In this document: piece after piece, positions 23,801 through 36,330 of the stretch | How positions within the stretch are numbered: position 1 is the first letter of the stretch | Layout of the letters: each line of letters begins with the position of its first letter | NCBI GenBank assembly: GCA_025345505.1 | Contig: JANVCC010000073.1 | Coordinates: 3,832,206 to 3,896,205, forward strand | Length of the DNA stretch: 64,000 bases | Direction of reading: 5' to 3' | Source of the DNA: Todiramphus chloris collaris | Taxonomy: Eukaryota > Chordata > Aves > Coraciiformes > Alcedinidae | Program-made: the position numbers and the translations under genes | Notes under the pieces: generated by a model | Database searches by the model: none | Told to the model about the DNA's origin: nothing | What the model saw: the letters and a program-made list of their open reading frames with translations, nothing else

Positions 23801-26800
23801 CTGAACAGCTGAATTTGCAATATAACTTTTTTCATGCTGGATAGCCTGAGCTTGAATTATTTTTTTTGGAACCAGTGCTTCTTTTCACACAGATCTTCTA
23901 CGCTACCAGGAGTTTGGAGAGTTCTCCGTGACAGTGAAGCAGATGCACCATTAGATACATGAGCACCTATTGCACACTAGAGTAGAAAAGCTCTTCCCGG
24001 GAGCCCTGTGGTACCTTCTTTGTACGAACACCCTGTTCAAGCTAGTGACAGGCATTGGCATTTCTGCAACTTCTGTGGCACCTTAGTGACAGTTGAGTTA
24101 AAACAGCCAAGACAAACCAGCAAATGGTACAAAAAGGCTTCTCCTTGAATCTGGGCACCTTTGTTTTCCTGGTCTAAGTAACTGGAGCCTGTTTGCAGGT
24201 GGGTCGCGGAGGGCATTGCTCAGCACAAGTTGGATGCAGGTAAAACTTCCATCAGTACAGATGAAGGAACATGCTTTAAGTTCTATAAGCAATACAAGTG
24301 AACATGCTTTAAGTTCTATAAGCAATATGCGTCTAAACCAACTTTCTGAAGTCTAAACCACTATGAATTAAGGGGTCAAAAACTGTTTGCTGTATGGATT
24401 TTTTTTTGTATTTTAAGTTAGTGTACTAGAAAAAAATTATAAGCTGTTTTGGTTTTCAGCAGTAACATCCTTGGTTGAGTTCAAACTTCCAGAGTATTTG
24501 CTTTTTGTTACATGAGACACTTTGGGAGGTATTTGCCATCTGTATTTAATTCTGTGGTGGCTTTTTGGGGTGGGGTGGGTTGTTTGTTTTTAGAACAAGG
24601 TGTTTTTAAATTGCAGATTGTGGGAAATCAGTTAGAAGTGACTTGAAAATGTGAACAGATTTGATCTTGAGGTCATTATGGCAGTGAGTGTGTTAATGAA
24701 AGCTTGTAGCTCCAGATGTGATCTCTACTTGTCGCAGAACCTGAACAGGTAGGCAGGATGGAGGTCCCCTGTACCATGCCACAAATGTAAATGTGTCAGT
24801 CCCTTACAATTTAAAAGATGAAACTAAAGAGATGGATGAAACTTAATGTGCTGGGGTGAAGAGTAAGATAAAGATCAAGGCTGCTACCATTGGCAGAGTG
24901 AAGACAAGAGTCAGCCTCGCAGAGATAAAAGGCTGCCTGAGCGCGGGTGCGAGAGGGGAAGCTGGTAGAGGCACTGGGAAGGGTATGCACGCGGTAGGCA
25001 GCGAGGGAAGGTGGCGAGCTATAAATACAGCGGTTGTAATGGTTTAAGTGACTTGAAAAGGATGAGGTAAATGTCAGAACACTAGCCAGGATATTAATCT
25101 CGGTAAGAGGAATGTGGGCCAACATGTATCTCCGAGTTGGGAGCATGTCCCAGTGTTTACTTCTCCCTTTTAGATGTGGAATGTGATTGTTGTTTTTTGT
25201 TTCTTGTTTTTTTCTTTCTCCTTTCTGTAACCTTGTTTTCCTGCAGCCATGTGCCTGATGGGTTCGGTGCAAGCAAGGGTGCAGGAATGTGTACCAGAGC
25301 ACAGGATTGCCCCGTGCAGCATCCCCAGACAGTCAGTGTCGCGTGGACCTCTGTCCTCTGTTCCTTGTGCAGCTTTGCTCCAGAAGCAACTGGGGCAACG
25401 GGCCTGCCTTGGTGTCACAACTGTTTCCTCCTTGAAATCGCAGGGGCTTTTCAGGTAGCATCTCTGGGTTTCAGGCAGCTTTCAGGCACTGGGGATGAGG
25501 CAGCAGTGTGGTTCGTGAGAGAGATTCAGCTTTAGGATTTGTACCCAGTGTGGCAGGGTGTTGGGAGTGCAGCTGTAAAGAGAGAGGTCTGGATGGCAGC
25601 CGCTCATCGCTGCTGCCGTGCCGTCTGCTGCGTGCGAGTAGCCTGCGGAAGCTGGAGTGCAGAACGATAGCTTTGGCAGCAGAAAGCTTTTATTTCTGTG
25701 TTGGTAGATCAGGTTGAATACACGCTGTAGTGGTTGTGGGTGAGTCTGGAAGTGGTGGCAGCAGTGAGGCCTGACTCACTGTTGAGGGTATAAGTGATGG
25801 AAATATTAATGTTGACATGTTCCACAAGGTAAACACTAAACAAGAGTTCCACACTGTTGATTAACACTTGTCTGTTTGTAGACAGTTTTAACTTTGTCCT
25901 TGTGAGCTCCTGAGCAGCTCCTGGAAGCTGAAAGTCTATCCTTGGCTCCTGTGCATGTGCTGTGATTCGAGAAGACCTTGCTTCACACATGCAATGCCAT
26001 CTGAGTCTTTCTTCTTCCTGCCTTGCATAAGCCAGGGGTTGGGGTATCCTAATGTTAATGCAGACTCAATAACGTGATAATTAGAACATATAAAAAATTG
26101 ATGCATGCTCTGCTGTGCCAGGCAGCAGATAATGGCTGATAGAAAAGATTATTTTATTGATTTATTTATTTTGTGCAGGCATGTGTGGGCAAAAGGTAAG
26201 GTTGGGGAGGGTGTAACTGGGTATGTGGCCATGTAGTAACTCTCCACCTTGGACAGTCATTTATGGCAGTAGAGGTGAAAAAAAAGGTAGTGCTAAAGGT
26301 AGTGCTGAATGCTGTCAAAGATCGAGGGCTGAAGTGGTTGGGAGGAGCAAAGGGGTGAATTAGAACAGGTGAAACTTGCTGTGTAAAAAGGAAATACCAG
26401 GAAAGGTGATTTGAAAGGTGGGGAGCTGTTTCATTAGTCATGAGTGACACTGTCCTTTCTCTTAGTTGTGTTCATAAGAATAGTTTTGCTCACTCAGACA
26501 GAAGACCTGTGCCACCACCCATCAGAGGAGGAGCAGGGCAGCTGTATATGATACTTCCCCACAAACATACACCCAGTCTCTGATTTATTTAATTCCCCCC
26601 CCCCAGCTTGGGGGATTTCCTGAGCCTGATGTAGTTTGTCTGTTTTATAATCCTTTATGGATCTTTAATCCAAGTACTTTTCCAGTCTGTCTTTGATCCT
26701 GTGTCAACTCCGTGTATCCGCAGCAGCCCGCAGTCAGTCAGTGCGCACTGTCTGCAGACCTCTCTCTGGCTAGTTTGGACCCTGCTCTGGACCAGCTTTG

Positions 26801-29800
26801 TTTGACAGCCCCTAGCTTGTGTACTGGAAGAGATAACAAACACTATCATTGCTCTCCGTGCCACTCAGGATTGCATAGAAGCTGTATCCTCCTCTGCCGT
26901 AGGCTTAGCCAGCGTCCTGTCAGTGGCTTCCTGTACTGCACACAGCAGGGACCTGCTGTATAATCTTTTTGTTTGTTTTAATTCCCTTCTACATCCTAAT
27001 GCTTCTCTGCAGGCTGAAGGGTCCTTGCTACCAGGCTGTTCCTCACTGGGAAGCTGTTTCACGCCTTTCATGAGTTTTTCTGCACTACTCTGAATCTCTT
27101 CTAGTTATTCCAAGCCCTTTTTGGATGAAGGAAACAGAGCTGCGTGTACTGGGCAGCACTGGGAGTTGAGTGGCTGTTTCTTACTAATTTCCTACCTGTT
27201 CCTAAAGTCCAGTGTGTGACGAGCACAGGCAGGAAACAGTCCTCCCTGCTGGCACTGCAGGGCTCCTAACCTTTGTGGTGAGAGCAGGGTGAACTGTAGC
27301 AGGTGGTACTGTCACAAGCCACGCAAACAAGATCCTTGGGGTTTGGGCTAAAATTTCCCTGTGCTCTCTGCAATTCAGGAGCTCAGTCGTCGTATCTCAC
27401 ACACCTGCCACGAGAGTGCTTTTGAAAAAGCAGAACTTGTTTCATTCTTCTGCATCATGAAAATCTGAAATTGTGCACATCTGTGTGTTAAGTGGAGAAC
27501 AGTCGCTTTTCAGTATTGTCTTCCTATATTGTAATAGAAACTTAGTTAAAAAACCCCAACCAACTCAAACAAACGCCCCAAAGCCCCCAACAGCTTCTTG
27601 TCATACTGGCCGGTGCAATTTGAGTTGGTGTTAGCCCCTGCCAAAACTGCAGGCAAGTGTCCTAATTCTAGGAATAGTATCAGTAAGGGATGAAATTAGG
27701 GAGTGTGCGTAAGGCCTTCCTAGAAACAACCCCACTGTTTATTGAAACAGAAAGGGACGCCGCTGTTGCAAAAGATAAGGCATTTCTGCAAAGTGAAGAA
27801 AAGTGACCTTAAGCACGGGAGAGGTTTTTAGCTCATGAAATTGCTGAGCTCTAAGAATGGCAGAACTGTTTTGAATGAAGAATTGTGGATAAAGATTATT
27901 TGTAAGAGTAACTTTGTCTTCTAAGTTTTAGAAATACAGCTTGAGGAGGAATCTAATTTACTGGGATGTGTTGTTCCCAGTCGCTGTGTTTAAATAGTTT
28001 ATCCAGAGAAAAGTGGGTCATGTAGCATTTTTGTTTATCTTTTAAAAACAAATTTAGACTTTTATTTTGCTTTTGGAAAGTCAGTGGAATTGTAGATAGA
28101 AAATACTTTAATTAGCTGAATTTAAGCATCATTAGCTTGTTGTGGAATTAAGAGAGCACATGGGATATATGCTTAATGGGAAGCGTGTAGTTTAACACCT
28201 TTCCCAGACCTGGATGTCCTTCTGGGTCAGGCCTGGTGTGGGTTACCCTGGTACATGTGTCACTTTTTCTGATGGGTCTTTGCAGACTTGGTGTCTGCGT
28301 GTGCAAATTAAGAAGGAATTCTGCTTCTCTCAAGTAACACTGCTTGCCTCTAGCAAGGTCTAAAGCTATGCCATTAAAATAAGAACTTGAAGAAATAGGA
28401 CAATGACGTAGAATAGTAACTATGTCTTTGGTAAGATTTAGGGGGGGGGAAATTCTCACTTCTTTGTGATGAATGTATTTGGGCAAATTAGCTCCCTCCC
28501 CCTGACCTTTCATGCCACAGGGAAGGCTTGAAATGGAATACAGGGCAGTGCTCCTGCCCCGTCCTGACGGCCTGAACAGCGCGCTTTGGCCGGAGGTGGG
28601 GCTGGGATTTGGTGCTTTCCTGAACAACAGGAATATTGTGTGGCCATCTAGGGCTGTTCTGCTGGCTGCTCTTGGTCTGGGTAAGTTGGATTAATTCTGA
28701 ATTTCCCCGTAACCTGAAGTTCAGGAAGTGGAGAATTTCAGTTGTGTTCTCCAGAAAGCATTAAGCTCTCTTAGCCTTTGACATGGAGATTTTAATAATT
28801 TAATTAGCTTAAATTAATATCTTCTGTAAGTAAAACTTTTATCCTTTTAGGAATCAGTTGCAGAATTATGTCGGTAAAAGCGTTTCCTGTAAAAACAGAT
28901 ATAATTTAGGATGGATTCCTTTGAGAGAACTAGGATATGTCTGCTATGTCCTTAAAACCTCTTGGTTTGTTTCAAAGTTGTCTGACTGGTATGACCTTAA
29001 TAACTCAGATGCAGGAAATGAAGTGTAAATTGGATATATTCTTAGAAAATACATTTTTCAAATGCAACACAGTGGTCTTGCAATCTAAGGAATTAAGACT
29101 GATCTAATCCTCTGCCCCTAATTTTTATAAAACTCTGGGTTATTTTTGCATAGAAAGCTTGCAGAGCATTTTGAATACAACACTTTTTTGAACAGGCATA
29201 CTGCCATTCTAGTTTAAATAGTTACCCTCTTGGCTTCTCTTCTGCCCTTGCAGTTCTTCTCCTCCGAGTGTCTTCCCAGAACAAACTGGGCAGCTGTGTG
29301 TGGTTTTATAATCTGAACCCATCCTAAACTGATGAATTTATATAGAGCTGTGTAACGAAGAGAACATTGTTTTAATTTTCTAAACTTTGCTTATATATTT
29401 GGAGAGGTGATCTGGGAAAATGTTTGAGTGCTTTCCAGACTTATTTTCCATATTAAATGTTCATAGGAAGTTGAATTTGTATTGTTCTCAGTATTCTGAA
29501 GCAGTAGAACTCAGTTTTGAATAAAGGCTGAAGCTTTTGTGTAGAGCCTGTTAACAAAGCTGAAGTCTGAATAAACAGAAAAGCCCCGTGCAGGGTGCTG
29601 TGAAAACTCCTTAGAATAGTGTATTTGTAGAGTGCTTCAGAAGTGCAGAGGTTTGTTGAGTTCAGGTTTTTGCTGCTTGTTTTGATGATCAGTTATCAGA
29701 TTATTTATTTATTTATTTATTGGTAGACTGAGCAGATTTTCTTGGAAGAGCACGTGTCAATCCAGGAACAGCCGTGTGTTTACACTGCAAGTGAAAGTTA

Positions 29801-32800
29801 TCTTTAAACTTGTCACGTCTGATCTGGCCACTGAGTTATTTGGTGGCATTTCTGTTTTGAGAACTCCGAGGGGCTGATGGACTACTTTGTGAGCATTGTT
29901 CTTCTCTTCCCAGCTACTTCACACCTCATAATTTGTTTTCCTTTTAGAAGAGTTGTGTCATCCCTTTCTCTGACAGCTTCCTTTACTGTTCAGTGCTGAG
30001 TCAAATACATTTATATGGTAACTGTGATGAAGTGCTACTCTTTTTTTATTGTTGAACAGCAATTTTTGTACTGTTAACCTAGAAAATTCTTGGCTGGTGA
30101 ATCTTCCATTATGAAGACTGAAATAATAGTAGTCAGATTGTTTTCTTTGAGCATGTCACATCCTCCATGAGTTTGCCTTCACCTGCTGGCTAGTCAAAAG
30201 ATGGAAGAAGATCAGGCGTGGAAGAGAAGAGCCACCAGGGAGCTTAATGTGTGAGCGCTCTTGCAACCTCACAGAGTAAACCCACGTCACTTCCTAAGGG
30301 TCCTTTTGGCGAGGAATCGCAGAGGTGGGAATCCACAAAGTGGCTTTGTGTTCAGCAGTGCAGCAGACTCTGGCCTTGTTCTCACGGACATCAAACCCAC
30401 TTTACACCTCTTTGATGAACAGCTTTTCTGGCGCGTGTGCACGTGCGGTGCCTTCACGCAGCCGGGCACAGGTGCCTCTAAAGAACTAGTGCTCCACTGA
30501 CGCCGAGGTTCCTGCTCACTCCTTGCAGGCAGCTGTAGCACTCAAATGTGCTACTAAAATGCCTTCCTGGGAGGATGTGGTGGGGGAAGTTCCATCAGCT
30601 GGAGCTCCTACAGCTTCAAGGTTCAGAAATCAGTATCGGGGCTTGTGAGTGCAGCTGCAGAAACTGCCCCTGGCTCTGCTGGGGACCACAGTCTCCCCTG
30701 GCTGTCACATGGTGCCTGGAGGTTGGTGGTGGCTGAGCCGTAGGCCTGGCTTGGTTATGGTCCCGTTGTAGTGAGGAGTGGACTTTGCCTGCTGCCCTCA
30801 TGAATGGTGGTGACTGCAGACACTTTGTGCAGGGGATCTTGCAAGCCCTCAGTCTCCCTTGTGATTTTAGAGGGGAGGTTTTTTTTTTTTATTATGGTCA
30901 AATTTCATGGGTTTCTTTTTGCCTCTTTTATCTGATACTGGTATGAGTGTTCACATGTATAGATCAGTTTATGTCTCTCCATGTGTGTGTATATATATAA
31001 AAACCCTTGATGGTTTTATCCTAAAAAAGAGCTGATGACTCAGGGCATCAGCCAGCTCTACTGCTCCAGTTGCGGTATCAAAATGTTCAGCTTTAACAAG
31101 GGGATTAGAGAAGTGGTGACAACCAATAACTTCATGTCTGAAAGACTCAGGGCTTTATAAGACTTTTCAGCTTGTATTTACATGAAACATTACATCTTCA
31201 GTTCCCACCATTTTGCTTTAGCTTAAAATTGAAGTGGAAATATGCTGTAGTATAGTTTATGATCATGGTGAGAGAGAGAGGGACAAATTAATGAGCTCTT
31301 CTGTAACAAGCAGAGATGCTTCACAGAGGTCCCCAGCTTGCCCTTACGGCATCCAGGTAGTTCATAGGCTGTAGTAACCCTTAGTTGAGGACACTTTCTT
31401 CTGGTTGGTTTTTGTTTGGTTTTGGTTTGTTTTTTCTAAGTTATAAATTAATCTGTGTTATTCTGGTCTGTGATTAGAGTTAACCGGTGAGCTTGCTTTG
31501 GAATTGGTTATTGTGCTGCCGTCTGAGTTATGCCAGGCTTGTTCAAAGACTCAAACAAGAGTTAAGCAGGTTGGTTTTGCCGTGGTGGGGTTTTTTTGGT
31601 GGTTTCTTGTTTGTTTTCTTTCCTTAGGTTCTTCCCCTTTCTCTCCAAATATCTTAAATGTAATTTAGCACAAGTTTCTGAAAGTGTTCAGAAAGTTCTA
31701 GGTATAAGACCTGAGTTCTGCCACATGGGATTGGCCGATTGAAACAGCTGGGCCTTTGCTCTTCAGAATGTTTTGGGGATGTGCTTGGAGAGATTAGAAT
31801 AACTTGTCAAGCAGCTTTCAGGTGTGCCTCGTGTGTTAGGTGTGGAGGAAAAACGTCCTGACAAAAGCAGAGACAGTTTTTGAAGTTCCTTTTATGTAAG
31901 CTTGCAGGTCTGCAGCAGGGAAGGGCTGGGGGGATGCTGGTAAATGTTAGTTTCTACTGAATGTGAGGTTAACATGGAAGCTTTAACTGTTTTAATGTTT
32001 GTTGACGTGTGCGCATCGTTCAGGTGTGATTCACTGCAAGCTGTGGGGCATATTTTCATCCTTTGGTCCTACAACAGAATAATATTTTTCTAAAGAGGAA
32101 AACTATTTCAAAAATAATAGCTTCACTTGGCTTTTGTGAAAACAAAGCCATCGCTAACCACATCATGCTCTGTGTAACAAGCAGTGGCTTTTGTAGCGAT
32201 CTTATGATGGCTATGAAATAATAGAAATGGAGATTCTTGAGTTGTGGGTGTATTTTGGCTGTTTCTTCCTTGAATTGTGGAAAAACAAGTTACTGTACTT
32301 TTGAAATCACTACATATTTGAAAAATGAAATAGAAACCCGGTCCCTGGTGTGCTTGTGTTAGGGATAAAAGGGAGTTTTCCCCTGAAGTTGAAGGACCCT
32401 TCTGTACTCCTGCACGGCTTCAGTCCTGCCGTGGTCTTTGCTTCTGTCTCTGGAGCCGTGGGCAGCCTTTGCCGAGAGCCGGGGCTGTCCATGCTGCTGT
32501 GGCAGGGACGGGGCTGCTCAGTGCAGCTCATCTGAGCTTTGTTCCTTTTTTCTGGTTTTCCCCTTTTCTTTCTTGTTCTTTTGAAGGGACAGTATTTTTA
32601 GCTGGATGGAAATCAGAACTTTTTTAACTTTGGGTGGAGTTTGTGTGTGCATACTTTGGTTATGTAAGTAAACATACAGGTTCTCATTATTATATGTAAT
32701 GCTGGCTTGTACTTTAGATGGTCACATTTTCTTCAGAACAGTCTTGTGGTAGAGGCAGAGAAGCACTATGCTTTCCATTAGCAATGAGATTTAACTGATT

Positions 32801-34333
32801 TCCTTGTGACCCCACAGAAAAGCGTGGGCAGGTTTAAACTCTGAAACCCCTTCTTCCCTTCCAGCAGGCACTGCTGTGCTTCACAATGAAGTATTTCTCA
32901 TGTTGCACTTCTCAGTGGCAGAGAGCTCGTACTGTGTGGTTTTGAGGGGGAAAAGGTAGACTACACTTCTGTATTTGATGATGTTTTCTGAAGGCTAAAT
33001 CTCTTCCGCTAGCTGTTGTTTCTCACCGAGAGCAACCTGCTGTTTCCTTCTTCCCTGTAATGCCAGCAGACAGATCCTGCAGACCCGCACCTCAAAGCCT
33101 GAAGAGAAGGTGACCAGAGCCACCTGATTGGCAGAGCACCGTGCCCTCAGTCTTGGCTGGGTGGGCAAAAACTGTGGAAGAGGACAGTCTGTCAGGACTG
33201 GGAGACAGCGTAGCCCAGTATTTGGCTGGTAGTGCCCCTCTAGGCGGAAAATGAGTGGTCGCACTGGCTCTGTTGGGGGCGGATGGAGCTTCGTAGTGAG
33301 CTGAAAAGTGACTTCTCGTATGTTCTTCCATCTGTGTTCACACTGCTGCTGAAAGTGTTTGCATTCCCTTCATTAGTCTTTTCTGTCGGGAACCTTTTGA
33401 GTCACCCTCACCTTGGCATGTGCACGATGAACTGCAGAGCTGCCATTCTACTTTGAGGTCATCCTCTTTCCAGTTCCCATTCCTGCCTTGGCACCTGACT
33501 GTATCTTCCTGTAATACAAGATTATATCCCCCCCCCCATTTTACCGAGAACTTCATATTTAGCCTTTTCCAGCCAGTTTGAAGCCCCTGTTTTTTGCTGA
33601 CAGCAGTAAAGGTTGCTGGCTGCAGTAGCTACATGCTTTTGAACTGTGTGTTTGCCTTTTTTCCTGTTTTTCAAGAAAGTCTTGCTAACTCTACTCTGAG
33701 ATGTTTCTTATTATAACTACATTAAGCTTTTTCCTGAAAAGTTGAGGACAGGGCTGTCATGTTGCCACTCCTGGTTTGGAGCTGGAGTCGCAGGGAGTGT
33801 TCATACTGCAGTTCAGTACCTGCTGGGAACGGGAGTGTTGGCCACAACCTCCACGGATCTGGGTGAGCGGAGCTGCTCTGCGTTCAGCCTGTGCTGCGTG
33901 CTCAGCAGTAGCCTCTGCTGTGCGCATCGCCCCTCGCCACGGGAGGATCCAGATCTCCTTCAATGAGCTATTGACAGAGAAAGAGGTGACGGGTGGCTCT
34001 AAGCTTGGGTCCTTCCCAGGCTGTGTGGGCTGGCTGGCGCTGGCTGCCGCCCCAGCTCCTGTCCAGTGCACACGTGTCAGCTCTGGGTCCGGTGGCTCTC
34101 CAGTGCTCGCTTCAGACCTCTTAGTTCTTCCCAGTGGCTCAGGATTTCTGAGTGTGGTATCATCTGGTAGTGCCCCCTGGCTCTGTGAGGAACCCATGTT
34201 CTGCATTCAGCAGCTGTTATTCCTGCTATGGATAAGCTCTGTGTACTCTCACTAGAAAACATTTTTTTTTCCAATATAACTTGCACTTAAAATGTCACTG
34301 AGGTTTTTTTTGTTTTGTTCCCCTCCTTTCTAG
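17816..34333. other. non-coding DNA 3' of IRS4 (intergenic or 3' intron)
   Basis: No credible protein-coding exon is visible. Contents are T-rich and GT-rich tracts (near 19419, 20208, 20387), a C/A-rich tract (21480-21545), a short (TTTA)n run (29700-29721) and scattered GC-richer patches (about 25.2-25.7, 26.5-27.3, 30.2-30.8 and 33.0-34.2 kb). If the exon proposed at 34334 is real, this whole stretch is an intron in the IRS4 3' end. Confidence 0.45.
24267..24361. repeat. two small tandem duplications
   Basis: A 33-bp unit starting GAACATGCTTTAAGTTCTAT is repeated at 24267 and 24300, the second copy incomplete. Immediately after, GTCTAAACCA recurs with a 20-bp period (about 24330-24360). 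These are local replication-slippage duplications with no apparent function. Confidence 0.8.
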
Positions 34334-36330
34334 ACTGACTGCATTGCCATGGAAACCATTGTTGGACGAGAAGACTTTTCTGCTGGTAACTCCAGAAACT
34401 GTGTGGTGCTTTTGGAAGCAAAGCTCAGCTCCAGCCGGCTACTTTCATTTCCACCAGCACGGACTTAGACACACATCCTTTTAATTAATTTTTTCATAGA
34501 CATCAGCTCTCTACAGTTGAATTAATTTGAATTGAGATTTTTTTTCATAGTTGTGCTTTGGTGATGGAATTTGGTCTTTTCATGTCCTATCTATTTGGGA
34601 GGCAGTGTGAATGCTAATAGGAGATCCCCATATGCCCCTTTCTTCTTCCTGCCTCTCCCATTAATTCTTCTTTTAATTTATATTCTGAGAAGTCAAAGCT
34701 GGTTTCTGATTGTCTGTTTAACATGGGGTTTGCTTCTCTGGTACATTAACAAGTGGTTAGCTTAAAACATGTATTGTTTAGAAATATTTTGGCAGTTCAG
34801 ATTTTTTTCAGGTGGCTGGGTGGAAGGAGGGAGGGAGGGAGAGGTGCACGTGAGCTTGAGGGGCGAACCCGTGGGACTGAACGGGTCTGAGAAGGAGAGA
34901 TCTCTTCTGCCTTTTTTTTTTTTTTTCTTCCCCCCCTCCTCCTTTTTGTTAAGGTTTTGCTTTTATGGTACAAGAGGTGTTTCTTGATCATAGGCAAGGG
35001 TATTTTAAATCAAATGTCTGTCAGAGCTTAAACTGAATTATTTTCTGCTCAGAATTTTGGTATGTACAAAGTAGGATTAATGGGCTGGTTGTCTTGTAGA
35101 TTGTTTTTGTTCTTACCCTCAAGATACTTGTTTATAAATACGAATTGTGTAAAATGAGGTTTTTGTTCACACATTCAAATGGAGAACTGCAGAGTTGTAT
35201 CCAGCGTTTGTGACTTCTGCATTCTACTTGTCAGCTGTAGCTTTTTAAAGGGAAACCACCCTAGTTGATCTTACTTTCAACCAAAGTCCCATTTTTAACT
35301 TGGGACTATTTTTGTTCTTTCTTCCTGGCATAATGGAGAAAAAAAGTAAAATGTTGGCTCATCAGTTGTCTTTATCCCGCTTACAGAAATGTGAACAATG
35401 ACTATTTGACATTTTTAAAATAAGGCCTGATTTTTCTACAATTTAAGTGCTTCACTCTTGTACTGAATCTTTTTTTTTTTTTTTTTTTGGTTGAAATGAA
35501 TTTAGGTTTTTAACACTGCTATGAACTTAAAGAGCATGACACTAGTCGTTGGTACATGCAATGTATAATAACGGGCACTGACGATTGCGAAAGGGTTTAG
35601 AAGTGGTACCCAAATCCTCATGCTGTACTGCACCACACAGCTGGTAATCCTCCTCATTGTATATTGTACAACTGATGTGTCAGGCTGCCTCACCTCTAAC
35701 ACACAACCTTTGAATTGCTGGTACGGATTGTAGAACAAATTAGACACTGTCAACTTTAACCGTTTGGTGATGTGTACCCAAATCTATTTTTGAGTAGTAT
35801 TAAAAGGTACATGTCACTAAAATACGAAGATACTTTTTTTCTCTTTTTAAAACATGGTACCAATCAGTTTATGCAGTGTCTAGTGACAGGAAAAACTGTC
35901 GCTGCAGAGTTTAAAAGCACAGACCTGTTTTTGATTCTGGAAGAGAAGTTCAAGTTGGTACAGTTACTCGTTGCTGCTAAACATACATGAATGAAAAATA
36001 CGACCACTCTTACAGACCACGATACTGTCTTGCCATATAGCTTTTGTTTGGTCTCGTAAATTAATAATGCAATATATAGACAGCTTTTTATAAAGCTTTA
36101 CATCTTTTCTAAGAAATGAGAATTTGGATGAAGATAGTTCTAAACATTTAATGTGAAAGGAAAAGGTTGTTTAGAAGAAATTTGTTAAATACTTATTTCA
36201 TATTAGATCCCTGAGGCTGCCATTGTACAATATACAGCACTGATTTAATAAATGCTGAATAAATAAGTAAATGGGTAACCTCAAGTATAGTGGTACAAAT
36301 ACTAATAGGTACGGCATAATAAATATGCAA
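34334..36330 (+). other. IRS4: candidate spliced 3'-UTR exon of IRS4
   Basis: A strong acceptor (T-rich tract from 34303, then CCCCTCCTTTCTAG ending at 34333) opens a 2-kb AT-rich region of UTR-like character. It ends in a cluster of poly(A) signals (36247-36252, 36258-36263, 36318-36323). If IRS4 exon 1 is spliced after the AAAAG at 17282, the first bases of this exon give G|AC TGA, an immediate stop, so the protein would end ...TRKD instead of ...TRKGL. IRS1 and IRS2 are known to have an intron at or just after the end of the coding region, which makes this layout reasonable. The donor GTTTGT is weak and no transcript evidence is available. Confidence 0.4.
36247..36323 (+). promoter_or_regulatory. 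cluster of distal poly(A) signals
   Basis: Three AATAAA hexamers lie at 36247, 36258 and 36318, just after a TGTACAATATACAGCAC segment of typical 3'-UTR composition. They would end the long IRS4 transcript proposed at 34334. Confidence 0.4.
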
